From NCBI RefSeq assembly GCF_014640255.1, contig NZ_BMGP01000005.1:294880-358879 (forward strand): a DNA stretch of 64,000 nucleotides, in the 5' to 3' direction. A model generated the notes under the pieces. It did not search any database. It saw only the letters and a list, made by a program, of their open reading frames with translations, and was not told where the DNA came from. Positions 42,933 through 51,245 of this stretch are shown piece by piece (the stretch's first letter is position 1; the number at the start of each line of letters is the position of its first letter). The position numbers were made by a program, and so were the translations under genes. Source of the DNA: Subtercola lobariae. GTDB lineage: Bacteria > Actinomycetota > Actinomycetes > Actinomycetales > Microbacteriaceae.

Positions 42933-44015
42933 GTGCCCGCAACCACCTCTCGCCTCCTGACGCTGCTCTCTCTGCTGCAGACCCGGCGAGACTGGCCGGG
43001 CGCGATTCTCGCTGAGCGCCTCGACATCAGCCATCGAACGGTTCGCCGAGACGTTGAACGGCTGAGAGAGATGGGCTACAGCATCCACTCGTCGATGGGG
43101 CCCGATGGCGGCTACCGGCTCGACGCGGGAAGCGAGTTGCCTCCGCTGCTGTTCGACGACGACCAGGCCATTGCGTTGGTGATCGCTCTCGGCTCTGTCG
43201 CGGCGAGCGGCGCCGACATCGGCGAAGCGGCCCTGCGTGCGTTGACCACCGTGCGGCAGGTGATGCCTTCGCGATTGCGGCACCGACTCGACGCGTTTGC
43301 GTTCACCGTGATGGCGCCCCCAACGGCAATGGCCGGTTCGGGGGCGCCCGCGGTGGCACCGGAGGTGCTTCTTGAGCTCTCGGCCGCCGTGCGTGCCCGC
43401 GAGGTGCTGCGCTTCGACTACGCGAACGCCCACTCGGGCGCATTCGCCGGCGCGGCAAACGCCTCGACCGGGGCAGATCGCGTACATGGCATCGCTTCAG
43501 CGCGTGAACCGAGTGCAGACGCAACACCCCAGCCCGACGCCCCGCCGGCGCCTCGCCGCGTGCAACCACATCACCTCGTAACCTCGAGCGGCCGCTGGTA
43601 CCTTGTGGGGTGGGATCTCGACCGCGACGACTGGCGCACCTTTCGCGCCGACCGCATCAGCCCCCGCACGCCCAGGGGCTCGCGATTCGTTCCCCGAGAG
43701 ATTCCCGGCGGCGATGTCGCTGAGTACGTGGCTGCCCGGTTCAAGGGATCGTCTGAAGCGAATCGCTGGCCGTGCATGGGCACGGTCATCCTGAATCTCT
43801 CGGCGGCAGAAGTGGCGCCGTTCGCGGCAGACGGCGTTGTCGAAGACCTCGGGCCAGGCCGGTGCAGTCTCGAACTCGGGTCGTGGTCGTACCGCGCCCT
43901 TGCGGCGTCGCTCGGGCGTTTCGACGCGGCGATCGAGGTGCTGCGGCCCCCCGAACTGACCGAGGCCTTCGGCGAACTCTCCCGCAACTACGCCCAGACG
44001 GCGGCCCTCTCGTGA
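42933..44015 (+). CDS. WYL/YafY-type transcriptional regulator
   Basis: 360 residues from a GTG. The N-terminal winged helix (residues 5-60) contains LAERLDISHRTVRRDVERLREMGYSIHSS. The WYL domain starts near 150 (VLRFDYANAHSG) and continues after an inserted Ala/Pro-rich loop (about 165-210) with VQPHHLVTSSGRWYLVGWDLDRDDWRTFRADRI. A C-terminal WCX-like domain follows. It is a close architectural match to the truncated regulator at the left edge and likewise diverges from a VOC gene. It probably responds to a small ligand, or to nucleic acid as proposed for some WYL proteins. Confidence 0.9.
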   Translation: MPATTSRLLTLLSLLQTRRDWPGAILAERLDISHRTVRRDVERLREMGYSIHSSMGPDGGYRLDAGSELPPLLFDDDQAIALVIALGSVAASGADIGEAALRALTTVRQVMPSRLRHRLDAFAFTVMAPPTAMAGSGAPAVAPEVLLELSAAVRAREVLRFDYANAHSGAFAGAANASTGADRVHGIASAREPSADATPQPDAPPAPRRVQPHHLVTSSGRWYLVGWDLDRDDWRTFRADRISPRTPRGSRFVPREIPGGDVAEYVAARFKGSSEANRWPCMGTVILNLSAAEVAPFAADGVVEDLGPGRCSLELGSWSYRALAASLGRFDAAIEVLRPPELTEAFGELSRNYAQTAALS

Positions 44016-44130
44016 GCTCGACCGAAGGGTCTCGCCTCAGCTCTCGGTACATGCGAGTTCAGTATGCGAGTTCAGCACGCTCGGCACGCGCGGCTCGTGC
44101 AGCAGGATCGGTGACCCCTCTTCGCAAACG

Positions 44131-44598
44131 TCAGGCGCCTGGTTCGGAGATACGCTCGAGCGCCTCTCTGAGGTAGACCACCTGCGACGGGGTGAACGGT
44201 TCGATGAGGTGCCTCCGCACTGCTGCCGCGTGAATCGGGCGCACCACATCGATGACGGCCAGGCCGGCCTCCGTCAGGCTGACCTCGACCGCCGAGCCGA
44301 CTTTCGTACGTTCGATCAGCCCGCGTGATTGCATTCTCGACAGGTGATGCGAGAGTCGCGTTCGATCCCAGCCGAGCAGTGATGCTAGCTCGCTCTGCCT
44401 CACCCCGCCGTCGACCTCAGCAGCATGGATCAAGACGGCGACGTCGGGGTCAGACAGCCCGGTGGCGGCACGAACATCATCTGAAATGCGAGCACGTAAC
44501 ATCTCTTGCGCGCGCTTGAACGCGAAGTAGAGCTGCCGCTCGTCATCGGAGAGAAGCTCGGCCGTCGCCGGTTCGACTCTGCTATCGATTGTTGACAT
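44131..44598 (-). CDS. MarR-family transcriptional regulator
   Basis: 155 residues: LIHAAEVDGGVRQSELASLLGWDRTRLSHHLSRMQSRGLIERTKVG is a typical MarR winged helix, flanked by the dimerisation helices. The family senses phenolics, oxidants or drugs. It diverges from the DUF2316/aldo-keto reductase operon, with ATGTTG-N6-CAACAT at 44619-44636 between the start codons. It contains no cysteine, so direct thiol sensing is unlikely. Confidence 0.88.
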   Translation of the reverse strand: MSTIDSRVEPATAELLSDDERQLYFAFKRAQEMLRARISDDVRAATGLSDPDVAVLIHAAEVDGGVRQSELASLLGWDRTRLSHHLSRMQSRGLIERTKVGSAVEVSLTEAGLAVIDVVRPIHAAAVRRHLIEPFTPSQVVYLREALERISEPGA

Positions 44599-44618
44599 AT
44601 CTACATTCTAGGCGCACA

Positions 44619-44636
44619 ATGTTGATATGACAACAT
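44619..44636. promoter_or_regulatory. Palindromic MarR operator
   Basis: ATGTTG (44619-44624) and CAACAT (44631-44636) form a perfect 6-bp inverted repeat with a 6-bp spacer between the divergent MarR and DUF2316 genes. Repression of both directions is the likely role. Confidence 0.6.
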
Positions 44637-44664
44637 CTCGCAGGAGATGGGTAAGGAACGTTCA

Positions 44665-44979
44665 GTGTCTCTCACTCGCCGCCAGATCGCCGCAACTCGC
44701 GATGAGCTGGCCATCAACCTCGCTCGTTCGGGCCTCAGTGCGCCCGACGTCGCCGCCGCCCTCCATCTCGATCTCGACCGCGTACACGCCTCCCTCACCG
44801 TGAACGGCGAGTCGCCGCGCGATGTGTGGCTCATTCGCGACTACCTCGAACACACCATTCGCCTCGCGGGTGGCGCGCCGCACCCGTACTCATCGCTCAC
44901 TGACGAGGCCCGGGCATCCGCTCGCGGCTGGTTCGGCATCGCCGACCTCGATGAGGTTCTGAATCGGGTTGACGGATGA
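44665..44979 (+). CDS. DUF2316 family protein
   Basis: 104 residues resembling DUF2316: SLTRRQIAATRDELAINLARSGLSAPDVAAAL, then DVWLIRDYLEHTIRLAGGAPHPYSSL and a C-terminal GWFGIADLDEVL. The N-terminus looks like a helix-turn-helix. The GTG at 44665 is preferred because AAGGA lies about 7 bp upstream; the ATG at 44647 directly abuts an AGGAG and would lack spacing. It overlaps the aldo-keto reductase start by 4 bp (ATGA). Function unknown; DUF2316 proteins often accompany reductases. Confidence 0.75.
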   Translation: MSLTRRQIAATRDELAINLARSGLSAPDVAAALHLDLDRVHASLTVNGESPRDVWLIRDYLEHTIRLAGGAPHPYSSLTDEARASARGWFGIADLDEVLNRVDG

Positions 44980-45872
44980 CCGGCGAACGCCCCACGCCGG
45001 GTGGCACGTTCACCCTGGCCGGCCGCGAGACCGCCCGCATCGGCTACGGAATGGGGCAGGTAACCCGTTCCGCCGAATCGGCCGAAGGCCACGACTCAGC
45101 CGTGGCGCTGTTGCACCAGGCGCTCGAACTCGGAGTCACCCACTACGACACCGCCCAGTTCTACGGCAATGGCCGCGCGAACGAACTGTTGCGCGAGAGT
45201 TTCTCTGGCGTTCGAGACGAGATCGTCATCTCGACCAAGGCCGGCGCCAAGCCCGTGCCGGGTGCACCGATTCCGTTGACGGCCGCACAGAGGCCCGCAG
45301 AATCGCGCGCGGCTGTGGAGTCGAACCTGCAGACGCTCGGCACCGACCGTATCGACATTGTGAACCTGCGCCGCATGGATTTCACCCCGGGGCTCATCGC
45401 CGAGGGCGACCAAGTGGTCGCTTTCGAAGATCAGCTCGCCGAAATGGTGAGCCTGCGCGACGAAGGCAAGATACTCGGTATCGGTCTGAGTCACGTCACT
45501 GTCGATCAGCTGCGAAGCGCATTGCCGGTGACAATCGTCTGCGTGCAGAACATCTACAACCTCGCCGATCGAGGCGACGAGCCGCTGCTTACGCTCAGCG
45601 AAGAGAACGGTATCGCCTGGGTGCCGTACTTTCCGCTCGGCGGAGGCTTTGGCGCTTTGCCCAAGGTGAGTGACCTGCCGTCAGTTCAGCAGGCGGCGGC
45701 TCGCCTCGAGGTGACGCCCTCGCAGATCGGTGTGGCCTGGCAGCTCGCGCACTCGCCGAACACCCTCATCATCTCGGGCACAAGCAGCCCCGAGCACCTG
45801 CGCGAAAACGTGGCCGCCGGCAGTGTGTACCTCGACGAACAGACCTTGCGCGAGCTCGATTCTGATTCGTAG
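44976..45872 (+). CDS. Aldo/keto reductase family protein
   Basis: 298 residues. AKR landmarks: IGYGMGQVTR, LELGVTHYDTAQFYGNGRANELL (catalytic Asp and Tyr), VISTKAG (catalytic Lys) and LGTDRIDIVNLRRMD, where the usual His of the tetrad is replaced by Arg-Arg. Then come VQNIYNLADRGDEPLL and a C-terminal TPSQIGVAWQLAHSPNTLIISGTSS. The missing His is also seen in some oxidoreductase-like AKRs and may alter activity. It is co-translated with the DUF2316 gene and probably repressed by the MarR protein. A hairpin follows the stop. Confidence 0.88.
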   Translation: MTGERPTPGGTFTLAGRETARIGYGMGQVTRSAESAEGHDSAVALLHQALELGVTHYDTAQFYGNGRANELLRESFSGVRDEIVISTKAGAKPVPGAPIPLTAAQRPAESRAAVESNLQTLGTDRIDIVNLRRMDFTPGLIAEGDQVVAFEDQLAEMVSLRDEGKILGIGLSHVTVDQLRSALPVTIVCVQNIYNLADRGDEPLLTLSEENGIAWVPYFPLGGGFGALPKVSDLPSVQQAAARLEVTPSQIGVAWQLAHSPNTLIISGTSSPEHLRENVAAGSVYLDEQTLRELDSDS

Positions 45873-45875
45873 CCG

Positions 45876-45899
45876 CCGCCGCGATTGCGCTCGCGGCGG
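45876..45899 (+). terminator. GC-rich hairpin after the aldo/keto reductase gene
   Basis: CCGCCGCG (45876-45883) and CGCGGCGG (45892-45899) form an 8-bp stem with an 8-nt loop 4 bp after the stop codon. There is no U-tract. It may limit read-through into the next gene. Confidence 0.5.
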
Positions 45900-45987
45900 A
45901 ACGCGCCATGTCTGGCCGAGCGATTCGGCAAAATGGTGAACGAAGCCGCGCGCCGAATCGCGCCCCGCAACACAAGGAGCGAGTCAG

Positions 45988-46701
45988 ATGGTCGAGATCG
46001 TGTTCGTGCACGGAGCGTTGGTGCGCGATGGGGCCTGGTGGTGGCGACCTGTCGCCGAGCTGATTCAGACGGCCACCGGCGTCACGAGCAGAGCCGTGTT
46101 GCTGCCGTCGTGCGGCGAGGGCGCGGCCGGGTACGACGGCAGCGGGCTCCTCGAAGACGCGGCTGCGTTGCGTGGCGTGCTCGATGAGGTCGACACTGCG
46201 CTGATCGTGGGCCACTCTTACGGCGGTACGGTCATAGCGCAGGGCGCCGAGCATCCGGCAGCAGCGCACCTCATGTACATCACGTCGTATCTGCCCGACG
46301 TGGGGCAATCGCAGGCCGTGATCACCGGCGACGAGCCCGACTCGGTGTCGATAGCCCTCGGCGACGACGGAACGCTGGGCATAGCCGGTTACGACGCCGC
46401 GTCGTTCGGCGAGCGGTTCTGGCACGACGTGACAGCTGCCGAAACGAAAGCCGGAGCCTGGGAGCGGGTGACCCGGCAATCGGTCGAGGCGTTCGGCACT
46501 CCGACAACGAACGCGGCCTGGCAGGGCAGGCAATCGACCTACCTCGTCTGCGCCGACGACCGCAGCACATCGCTCGAGTTGCAGCGCTTTCACGCCGAAC
46601 GTGCCACTCACGCGGTGGAGCTGCCGACGAGCCACCACCCGTTTCTCTCCCGCCCCGATCTCGTGGCGCAGCAGGTCGAGCGCATTCTCGCGGAGCTCTG
46701 A
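45988..46701 (+). CDS. Alpha/beta hydrolase
   Basis: 237 residues: IVFVHGALVRDGAWWWRPVAEL (HG oxyanion), nucleophile in LIVGHSYGGTVIAQGA, acid in TYLVCADDRSTS, and the catalytic His in LPTSHHPFLSRPDLVA. This outline is typical of the small esterase/hydroxynitrile-lyase-like subgroup (alpha/beta-hydrolase_6) common in actinobacteria. AAGGAGC precedes the ATG. A hexamer repeat begins at the stop codon. Substrate unknown. Confidence 0.9.
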   Translation: MVEIVFVHGALVRDGAWWWRPVAELIQTATGVTSRAVLLPSCGEGAAGYDGSGLLEDAAALRGVLDEVDTALIVGHSYGGTVIAQGAEHPAAAHLMYITSYLPDVGQSQAVITGDEPDSVSIALGDDGTLGIAGYDAASFGERFWHDVTAAETKAGAWERVTRQSVEAFGTPTTNAAWQGRQSTYLVCADDRSTSLELQRFHAERATHAVELPTSHHPFLSRPDLVAQQVERILAEL

Positions 46702-46730
46702 GCATTGGCGTTGGCGTTGGCGTTAGCGTT
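46701..46730. repeat. Hexanucleotide repeat at a stop codon
   Basis: Five hexamers of the pattern RGCRTT (AGCATT, GGCGTT three times, AGCGTT) start at the last base of the hydrolase stop codon. This is similar in position and style to the hexamer run at 37915-37950. Confidence 0.85.
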
Positions 46731-46825
46731 GGCGCGGCCGCGAGCTGGCACGCACGGGCGTGAGCCGGCAGCGAGGCCTCTGCCGAGGCTCGTGCCGTAA
46801 GTTCTGCGAATTGCCTAAGCTCGGC

Positions 46826-46856
46826 TTGACTTCAAGCGCTTGAAGTCTGTTGAGAT
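46826..46856 (+). promoter_or_regulatory. MerR-type promoter with 20-bp palindrome
   Basis: TTGACT (46826-46831) and TGAGAT (46851-46856) are 19 bp apart, the long spacer typical of MerR-controlled promoters. The spacer is occupied by the perfect palindrome GACTTCAAGCGCTTGAAGTC (46828-46847). The ATG of the MerR gene is 7 bp after the -10 element, so the message is probably leaderless. Confidence 0.75.
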
Positions 46857-46862
46857 AGCACT

Positions 46863-47318
46863 ATGACCACAAGCACAAGCACCCTCATGACCATTCACGA
46901 GGTGTCGCAGCGCAGCCGACTCAGCGAGCCGACCCTGCGGTACTACGAAGAGGTGGGGCTCATCGGCCCCATCGCCCGCGATGAGAGCAGCGGACACCGT
47001 CGCTACCGAGACTCCGACCTCGACAACCTGCAGGCCCTCGCCTGCCTGCGCGCTATGGGCGTGGGCATCGAAGACATGCGCACCTACCAGGCGAACCGGA
47101 TGCTCGGCCGCAGCGCCGCCGGTGAACAACGTGACCTGCTCGCCCGCCACGCCCAACGCATCGAGCGCGAGATCGCGACCCTGCACGTGCACCTGAACTA
47201 CCTCGAGGCGAAAGCCGGGCTGTGGGATGCCCGAGACCGCGGTGATGCCGAAGCCGAGGCCGAGGCATCCGCTCGAGTGAACGCCATGCTCGGTGAGCTC
47301 GAGGCGGTGCTCGCATGA
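46863..47318 (+). CDS. MerR-family transcriptional regulator
   Basis: 151 residues: the winged helix MTIHEVSQRSRLSEPTLRYYEEVGLIGPIARDESSGHRRYRDSDL, then LQALACLRAMGVGIEDMRTY and a long coiled-coil dimerisation helix (EQRDLLARHAQRIEREIATLHVHLNYLEAKAG). No conserved metal cysteines appear. It overlaps the epimerase gene by 4 bp, so the regulator and its likely target form one operon. The operator is visible immediately upstream. The inducer is unknown, probably a small electrophile or oxidant. Confidence 0.9.
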   Translation: MTTSTSTLMTIHEVSQRSRLSEPTLRYYEEVGLIGPIARDESSGHRRYRDSDLDNLQALACLRAMGVGIEDMRTYQANRMLGRSAAGEQRDLLARHAQRIEREIATLHVHLNYLEAKAGLWDARDRGDAEAEAEASARVNAMLGELEAVLA

Positions 47319-48274
47319 GCCCCGTGCTGGTCACCGGCGGCAACGGATACCTCGCAACACGACTCGTCGCCGACCTGCTGCTGAGCGGAACCGAGGTGCG
47401 CACTACGCTGCGTTCGCCCGCGAGTGAACCCGCCCTGCACGCGGCGCTCGGGCGAGCGGGCGCTGACGTCGCGGGGCTCGAAGTGGTTTACGCGAGCCTC
47501 ACCGAAGACGAGGGCTGGGCATCCGCTACCCGTGACGTCGACGGGGTCTACCACCTCGCGTCGCCGATGATTCAGTCGGCGAACCCCGACGACGTGGTCG
47601 TGCCCGCGCGCGATGGCGCACTTCGTGTGCTTCGCGCGGCACGAGATGCCGGCGTGCCGCGCGTCGTTCTGACCTCGTCGTTCGCCGCGGTCGGTTACTC
47701 CCCCAAACCCGTGCGTGACTACACCGAAGACGACTTCACCGACCCTGAGACTCCGGGCCTGCCCGCGTATCCGCTGTCGAAGGCCGTGGCCGAGCAGGCG
47801 GCGTGGCAGTTCATCGAGAACGAGGGCGGCGACACCCAACTCGCGGTCATCAATCCCACCTGGATCGCCGGGCCGACCCTGACGGTCGACGCCCGCTCGT
47901 CGCTGCAGGTCTTCACCGCGATGATCAGTGGCGCCATGACTCACGCGCCGCGCCAGCGCTTCGGCATCGCCGACGTGCGCGACGTGGCCTCGCTGCACGT
48001 CGCGGCGATGACGACTCCGGATGCCGCCGGCAAGCGCTACCTGGCCCTCGCAGACGGGCCCACGCTCACCTTCCTCGACGTGGCACAGGTGTTGCGTTCG
48101 CGGCTCGGAGCGTTCGCCGAGAACGTTCCTACCGAGGAGGCGCCCGGCGATGAGCCGTCTCTGCTCGTCATTCACAACGAGAAAGCGAAGCGCGAACTCG
48201 GGTTTCGCCCGCGCCCTCCCGAGCAGACCATCGTCGACACCGCCGAGAGCCTGCGCGACCTCGGGCTGGTCTGA
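47315..48274 (+). CDS. NAD-dependent epimerase/dehydratase (extended SDR, dihydroflavonol-reductase-like)
   Basis: 319 residues: VLVTGGNGYLATRLVADLL (GxxGxxA cofactor loop), GVYHLASPMI, RVVLTSSFAAVGY and the active-site LPAYPLSKAVAEQAAW (YxxxK). The C-terminus is RDVASLHVAAM and AKRELGFRPRPPEQTIVDTAESL. The pattern fits DFR/cinnamoyl-CoA-reductase-like or aldehyde reductases of the extended SDRs. It is co-translated with the MerR regulator. A 21-bp minisatellite starts about 40 bp after its stop. Confidence 0.9.
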   Translation: MSPVLVTGGNGYLATRLVADLLLSGTEVRTTLRSPASEPALHAALGRAGADVAGLEVVYASLTEDEGWASATRDVDGVYHLASPMIQSANPDDVVVPARDGALRVLRAARDAGVPRVVLTSSFAAVGYSPKPVRDYTEDDFTDPETPGLPAYPLSKAVAEQAAWQFIENEGGDTQLAVINPTWIAGPTLTVDARSSLQVFTAMISGAMTHAPRQRFGIADVRDVASLHVAAMTTPDAAGKRYLALADGPTLTFLDVAQVLRSRLGAFAENVPTEEAPGDEPSLLVIHNEKAKRELGFRPRPPEQTIVDTAESLRDLGLV

Positions 48275-48600
48275 CACAGCCTGCGTCGGCTGTCGCTGCT
48301 CGGGCCGGTTTGGCCAGGCTCGGGCTGGCTTGGCTTGGCTTGGCTTGGCCAGGCTCGGGCTGGGCTTGGCCAGGCTCGGGCTGGGCTTGGCTTGGCCAGG
48401 CTCGGGCTGGGCTTGGCCAGGCTCGGGCTGGGCTTGGCTTGGCTTGGCTTAGCTTGGCCAGGCTCGGGCTGGGCTTGGCCAGGCTCGGGCTGGGCTTGGC
48501 CAGGCTCGGGCTGGGTTTGGCAGGGTTCGGGCTGGGCCGCGGGCATCCACCCTGGCATGATGTCTGCAGACCCACTTCGGGTCGACGACGGGAGCAGAAC
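48275..48600. other. Intergenic interval dominated by a minisatellite
   Basis: This 326-bp interval has no gene. Most of it (48314 to about 48535) is the composite repeat listed separately; the remaining bases lead into the VOC gene. Open frames on both strands across it are artefacts of the repeat. Confidence 0.8.
48314..48535. repeat. Composite minisatellite: 15-bp core plus CTTGG pentamers
   Basis: The core CCAGGCTCGGGCTGG occurs eight times, starting at 48314, 48349, 48370, 48396, 48417, 48458, 48479 and 48500, with a degenerate copy near 48520. Cores are joined by GCTTGG plus 0-4 extra CTTGG units, so spacings are mostly 21, 26 or 41 bp (21 plus multiples of 5). The regular 5-bp ladder implies slippage of the pentamer inside a longer tandem array. 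Confidence 0.9.
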
Positions 48601-48954
48601 ATGGGCGTGACAGGCATGGGCGGGCTGTTCTTTCGGAGTAGGCAACCGGATGCACGGGCCCAGTGGTACCGCGATCACCTCGGTATCGACGCTGGCGACG
48701 ATCGCGCCTGGAACCAGGAGGCGGGAGCAACCGTTTTCGCGCCCTTCGCATCAGACAGCGACTACTTCGCAGCCGATCAGCCGTTCATGCTGAACCTGCG
48801 GGTGTCTGACCTGACCGAACTCGTGGCTGAACTGAAGGCGGCCGGCATCGAAGTCGAGCAGCGGCCCGAGTGGGAAGGGTCGGAGTATGGGCGATTCGCG
48901 CGCATCTACGACCCCGAAGGCCTGCCGATCGAGCTGTGGGAGGCACCCGCCTGA
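48601..48954 (+). CDS. VOC-superfamily protein
   Basis: 117 residues: GLFFRSRQPDARAQWYRDHLGID, FMLNLRVSDLTELVAELKAAGIEVEQRPEWEGSEYGRF and RIYDPEGLPIELWE. The last strand, with a Glu ligand position, is typical of glyoxalase-I-like members. ATG 48601 is used; the open frame further upstream is minisatellite. It precedes the surface-protein gene without apparent functional link. Confidence 0.85.
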   Translation: MGVTGMGGLFFRSRQPDARAQWYRDHLGIDAGDDRAWNQEAGATVFAPFASDSDYFAADQPFMLNLRVSDLTELVAELKAAGIEVEQRPEWEGSEYGRFARIYDPEGLPIELWEAPA

Positions 48955-49053
48955 GCTCGTGCGGCGAGGCGTCGAAAGCGGTTCGTCGTCAGCGGGGGTG
49001 GAGAAATCGCGCCAGCCACGTTACAGTGGCCCCAGCTTCGAGTTGGGGGATCA

Positions 49054-50454
49054 GTGAAGAAGACCGCGTCGGCACAGGAATCGGCTCCGTCACACCGCGC
49101 TTCTGCGCGCACGCGCATCGGGGCGGTGCTCGCCGCCGCGGCTCTCGCCGTCGCTGCGCTCGCGCTGCCCGCTGCGGCCTCTGCGGCGCCGGCCGTGCAG
49201 CCAGCTGCAACCTCGACTGCCACGGCACACGTGCAGGCTGACGCCAGCGGGCCGGTTGGTTGCGGATACGGAACAGGCGGACCGTTCGCGAACACGCTGT
49301 GCTGGATCGACATGAGCTCGTACAACGACACGATCGCCCGTAGCGACGCCGGGCAGCCGTTCAGCATCACGCTGCCTGGCGGATACACGACGACGTTCAC
49401 TGCTCACACTTCGGGTACTCAGCAGGTTCACGCGTCAGGTTTTCCGACGTGGACCTACGGCGACCACCAGGGCGCGATCGTCGGCAACGAGATCTATTTG
49501 GGTACCCCCGGTATGCCCGCGCTTTATCAGGGCTACAACGAATCCGGTCTCGACGGCGTCTCGACGATCTCGCTCACCAATATCTCGGTGAAGGATTCCG
49601 ACGGAAACGCCGTGCAGGGCTGGCAATTCGTGGGAGTCGACGCCGAAGCTACCGCACCGGGCGAGACCATTACGTTCACGTCTGACAGCGGGGTGAAAGA
49701 GATCGCGACCTACTCTCCCGGCCCAGACGGAAACGGCTGCCCGGCCGACATCGTGCAGGTCGACCCGAACACCATCACCTGCACCGGAAGCGCGACCGCA
49801 CAGGGCCCATACGGAACAGCGCTCGTCAGTTCGACGCAACCCACGACGTTCACGCAGACCATGACAACCGGGCAATTGGCGGCTGCGCTCGAAGGCGTCG
49901 CGTTTGCGTTCCAGAGCGCACAAGTGCAGCTCGATGCGAACGTGGTCAACCGGGCTGCTGCGGGAGATGACTTCACGGTGAGCGTTACCTCGGCGGAGTC
50001 GTCGGTCGTCGGAACGGCTTCGACCGCGGGCGGGAGCAGTGCATCCACTGGCCAGTTGATCGTGCTGCCGCGTGAGCGGAGCGCCGACGACTACACGCTC
50101 AGCCTCACGGGCAACAATCTCGCCGCCTACACTCCGGTGTGGAGTTGTTCGGTGAACGGAACGGTCGACCCGTCGCTGGCCGCAACCGGCGTCACGCAGC
50201 TCAGTGTCTCGCCGGCCGCAGGTGACCTCGTGGCCTGCACCGTGTCGCTCGATGTTGCGAGCGCACCGACGGCTACGCCGACTCCGTCGGCAAGTGCCAG
50301 CACGTCGACGCCGGTGCCGGCGGCAGATAGCTCGACCTCCGGCCTTGCGGCTACCGGCCTCGACGCCTCGGGCATCGCGCTCGGCGCTGCCGTTCTGCTG
50401 TTGCTCGGTGTGGGCGCCTTCACCCTTCGCCGACGCACCTCGAACACGAAGTAG
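49054..50454 (+). CDS. Sortase-anchored surface protein (LAXTG type)
   Basis: 466 residues from a GTG with GGGGGA 4 bp upstream. A signal peptide (residues 1-45; a basic start followed by AVLAAAALAVAALALPAAA) leads to a long beta-rich ectodomain with paired cysteines. A Thr/Pro/Ser stalk (about 400-425) precedes the sorting signal LAATG, then a membrane helix (ALGAAVLLLLGVGAFTL) and the positive tail RRRTSNTK. LAXTG is the preferred motif of class E sortases of high-GC Gram-positives. No sortase gene is in the window. Function unknown; the protein is probably displayed on peptidoglycan. Confidence 0.82.
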   Translation: MKKTASAQESAPSHRASARTRIGAVLAAAALAVAALALPAAASAAPAVQPAATSTATAHVQADASGPVGCGYGTGGPFANTLCWIDMSSYNDTIARSDAGQPFSITLPGGYTTTFTAHTSGTQQVHASGFPTWTYGDHQGAIVGNEIYLGTPGMPALYQGYNESGLDGVSTISLTNISVKDSDGNAVQGWQFVGVDAEATAPGETITFTSDSGVKEIATYSPGPDGNGCPADIVQVDPNTITCTGSATAQGPYGTALVSSTQPTTFTQTMTTGQLAAALEGVAFAFQSAQVQLDANVVNRAAAGDDFTVSVTSAESSVVGTASTAGGSSASTGQLIVLPRERSADDYTLSLTGNNLAAYTPVWSCSVNGTVDPSLAATGVTQLSVSPAAGDLVACTVSLDVASAPTATPTPSASASTSTPVPAADSSTSGLAATGLDASGIALGAAVLLLLGVGAFTLRRRTSNTK

Positions 50455-50517
50455 CGCCGCCTCCCGCCCAGCCGCCTCCCGCCCGCAAATGTCGCGTTCC
50501 GTGCGGAGGGATGCGCG

Positions 50518-51237
50518 TTACTGAGCCGCTATCGCACGGTCGAGCCACTGCGTGAGCAGCTGACGCTCGGCGTCGGTCAGTGCCGGAAGCTCGGCGACTC
50601 GGGCGCGCACGGTGATCGACGCCGCGAGTACACCTTCGTCAGCGCGCGTCGGTGAGTCGGTGAGAATCTGGTCGAGCACCGCTTGGTACATCGACTCGGC
50701 GAGCGCCGGGTCTCGGCGATCGGTGGGCGTCGAGAGCAGCGTCGAAATGGTGCCGACTCCGGCTGACTGAATCATGCCCACCGCGCGCGGCTCGCTCACG
50801 CGAAGGCGACCGATGAGCGCGATTCGGTGCACGCGTGCCTCGAGAACGCGCCGACCCGACTCGGCCGCCGGAGAGTTTCGCACCCGGTCGGGTTCACTGA
50901 GCAGACGGAAGATCGACGGGTTTTCGACGCCGAACCTGATTTGCGCATGCCAGCCCTCGCGCAGGTCGTCGAGCGGGTCGACGTCATCGGCCGTGGCAGC
51001 TTCGACGACCGCCGACTTGGCCGACACGTAGGTCGCCATCACGTGTTCAGCCACGGCTTCAAGCAGCCCGTCTTTGTCGCCGAAAAGGCGGTAGATGGTC
51101 GGCGCCTGAACAGTGGCAGCCTCGGCGACCCCGCGCGTCGTGACGGCGGCGGGCCCTTCGTCGCGAAGAAGTTGTGCGGCGGCCTCCACGATGCGCGATC
51201 GGGTATCGGCACGATGAGAAGCGGTGGTTTCAGCCAT
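50518..51237 (-). CDS. TetR-family transcriptional regulator
   Basis: 239 residues: the HTH at about 12-60 (RSRIVEAAAQLLRDEGPAAVTTRGVAEAATVQAPTIYRLFGDK) and a helical ligand-binding domain. It diverges from the NmrA-like quinone-reductase gene. The 86 bp between them carry four GATAAC/GTTATC-type half-sites, the likely shared operator. The probable effector is a quinone or oxidant, inferred from the partner gene. Confidence 0.88.
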   Translation of the reverse strand: MAETTASHRADTRSRIVEAAAQLLRDEGPAAVTTRGVAEAATVQAPTIYRLFGDKDGLLEAVAEHVMATYVSAKSAVVEAATADDVDPLDDLREGWHAQIRFGVENPSIFRLLSEPDRVRNSPAAESGRRVLEARVHRIALIGRLRVSEPRAVGMIQSAGVGTISTLLSTPTDRRDPALAESMYQAVLDQILTDSPTRADEGVLAASITVRARVAELPALTDAERQLLTQWLDRAIAAQ

Positions 51238-51245
51238 GTGATCAA

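Noticed and set aside
48314-48535. Possible CRISPR array
   Set aside because: Repeats are only 15-21 bp, the spacers are themselves CTTGG repeats, and no cas genes are present.
48168-48678. Pro/Gln/Lys/Ala repeat proteins on both strands around 48.3-48.6 kb
   Set aside because: They are translations of the minisatellite in several frames and have no start signals.
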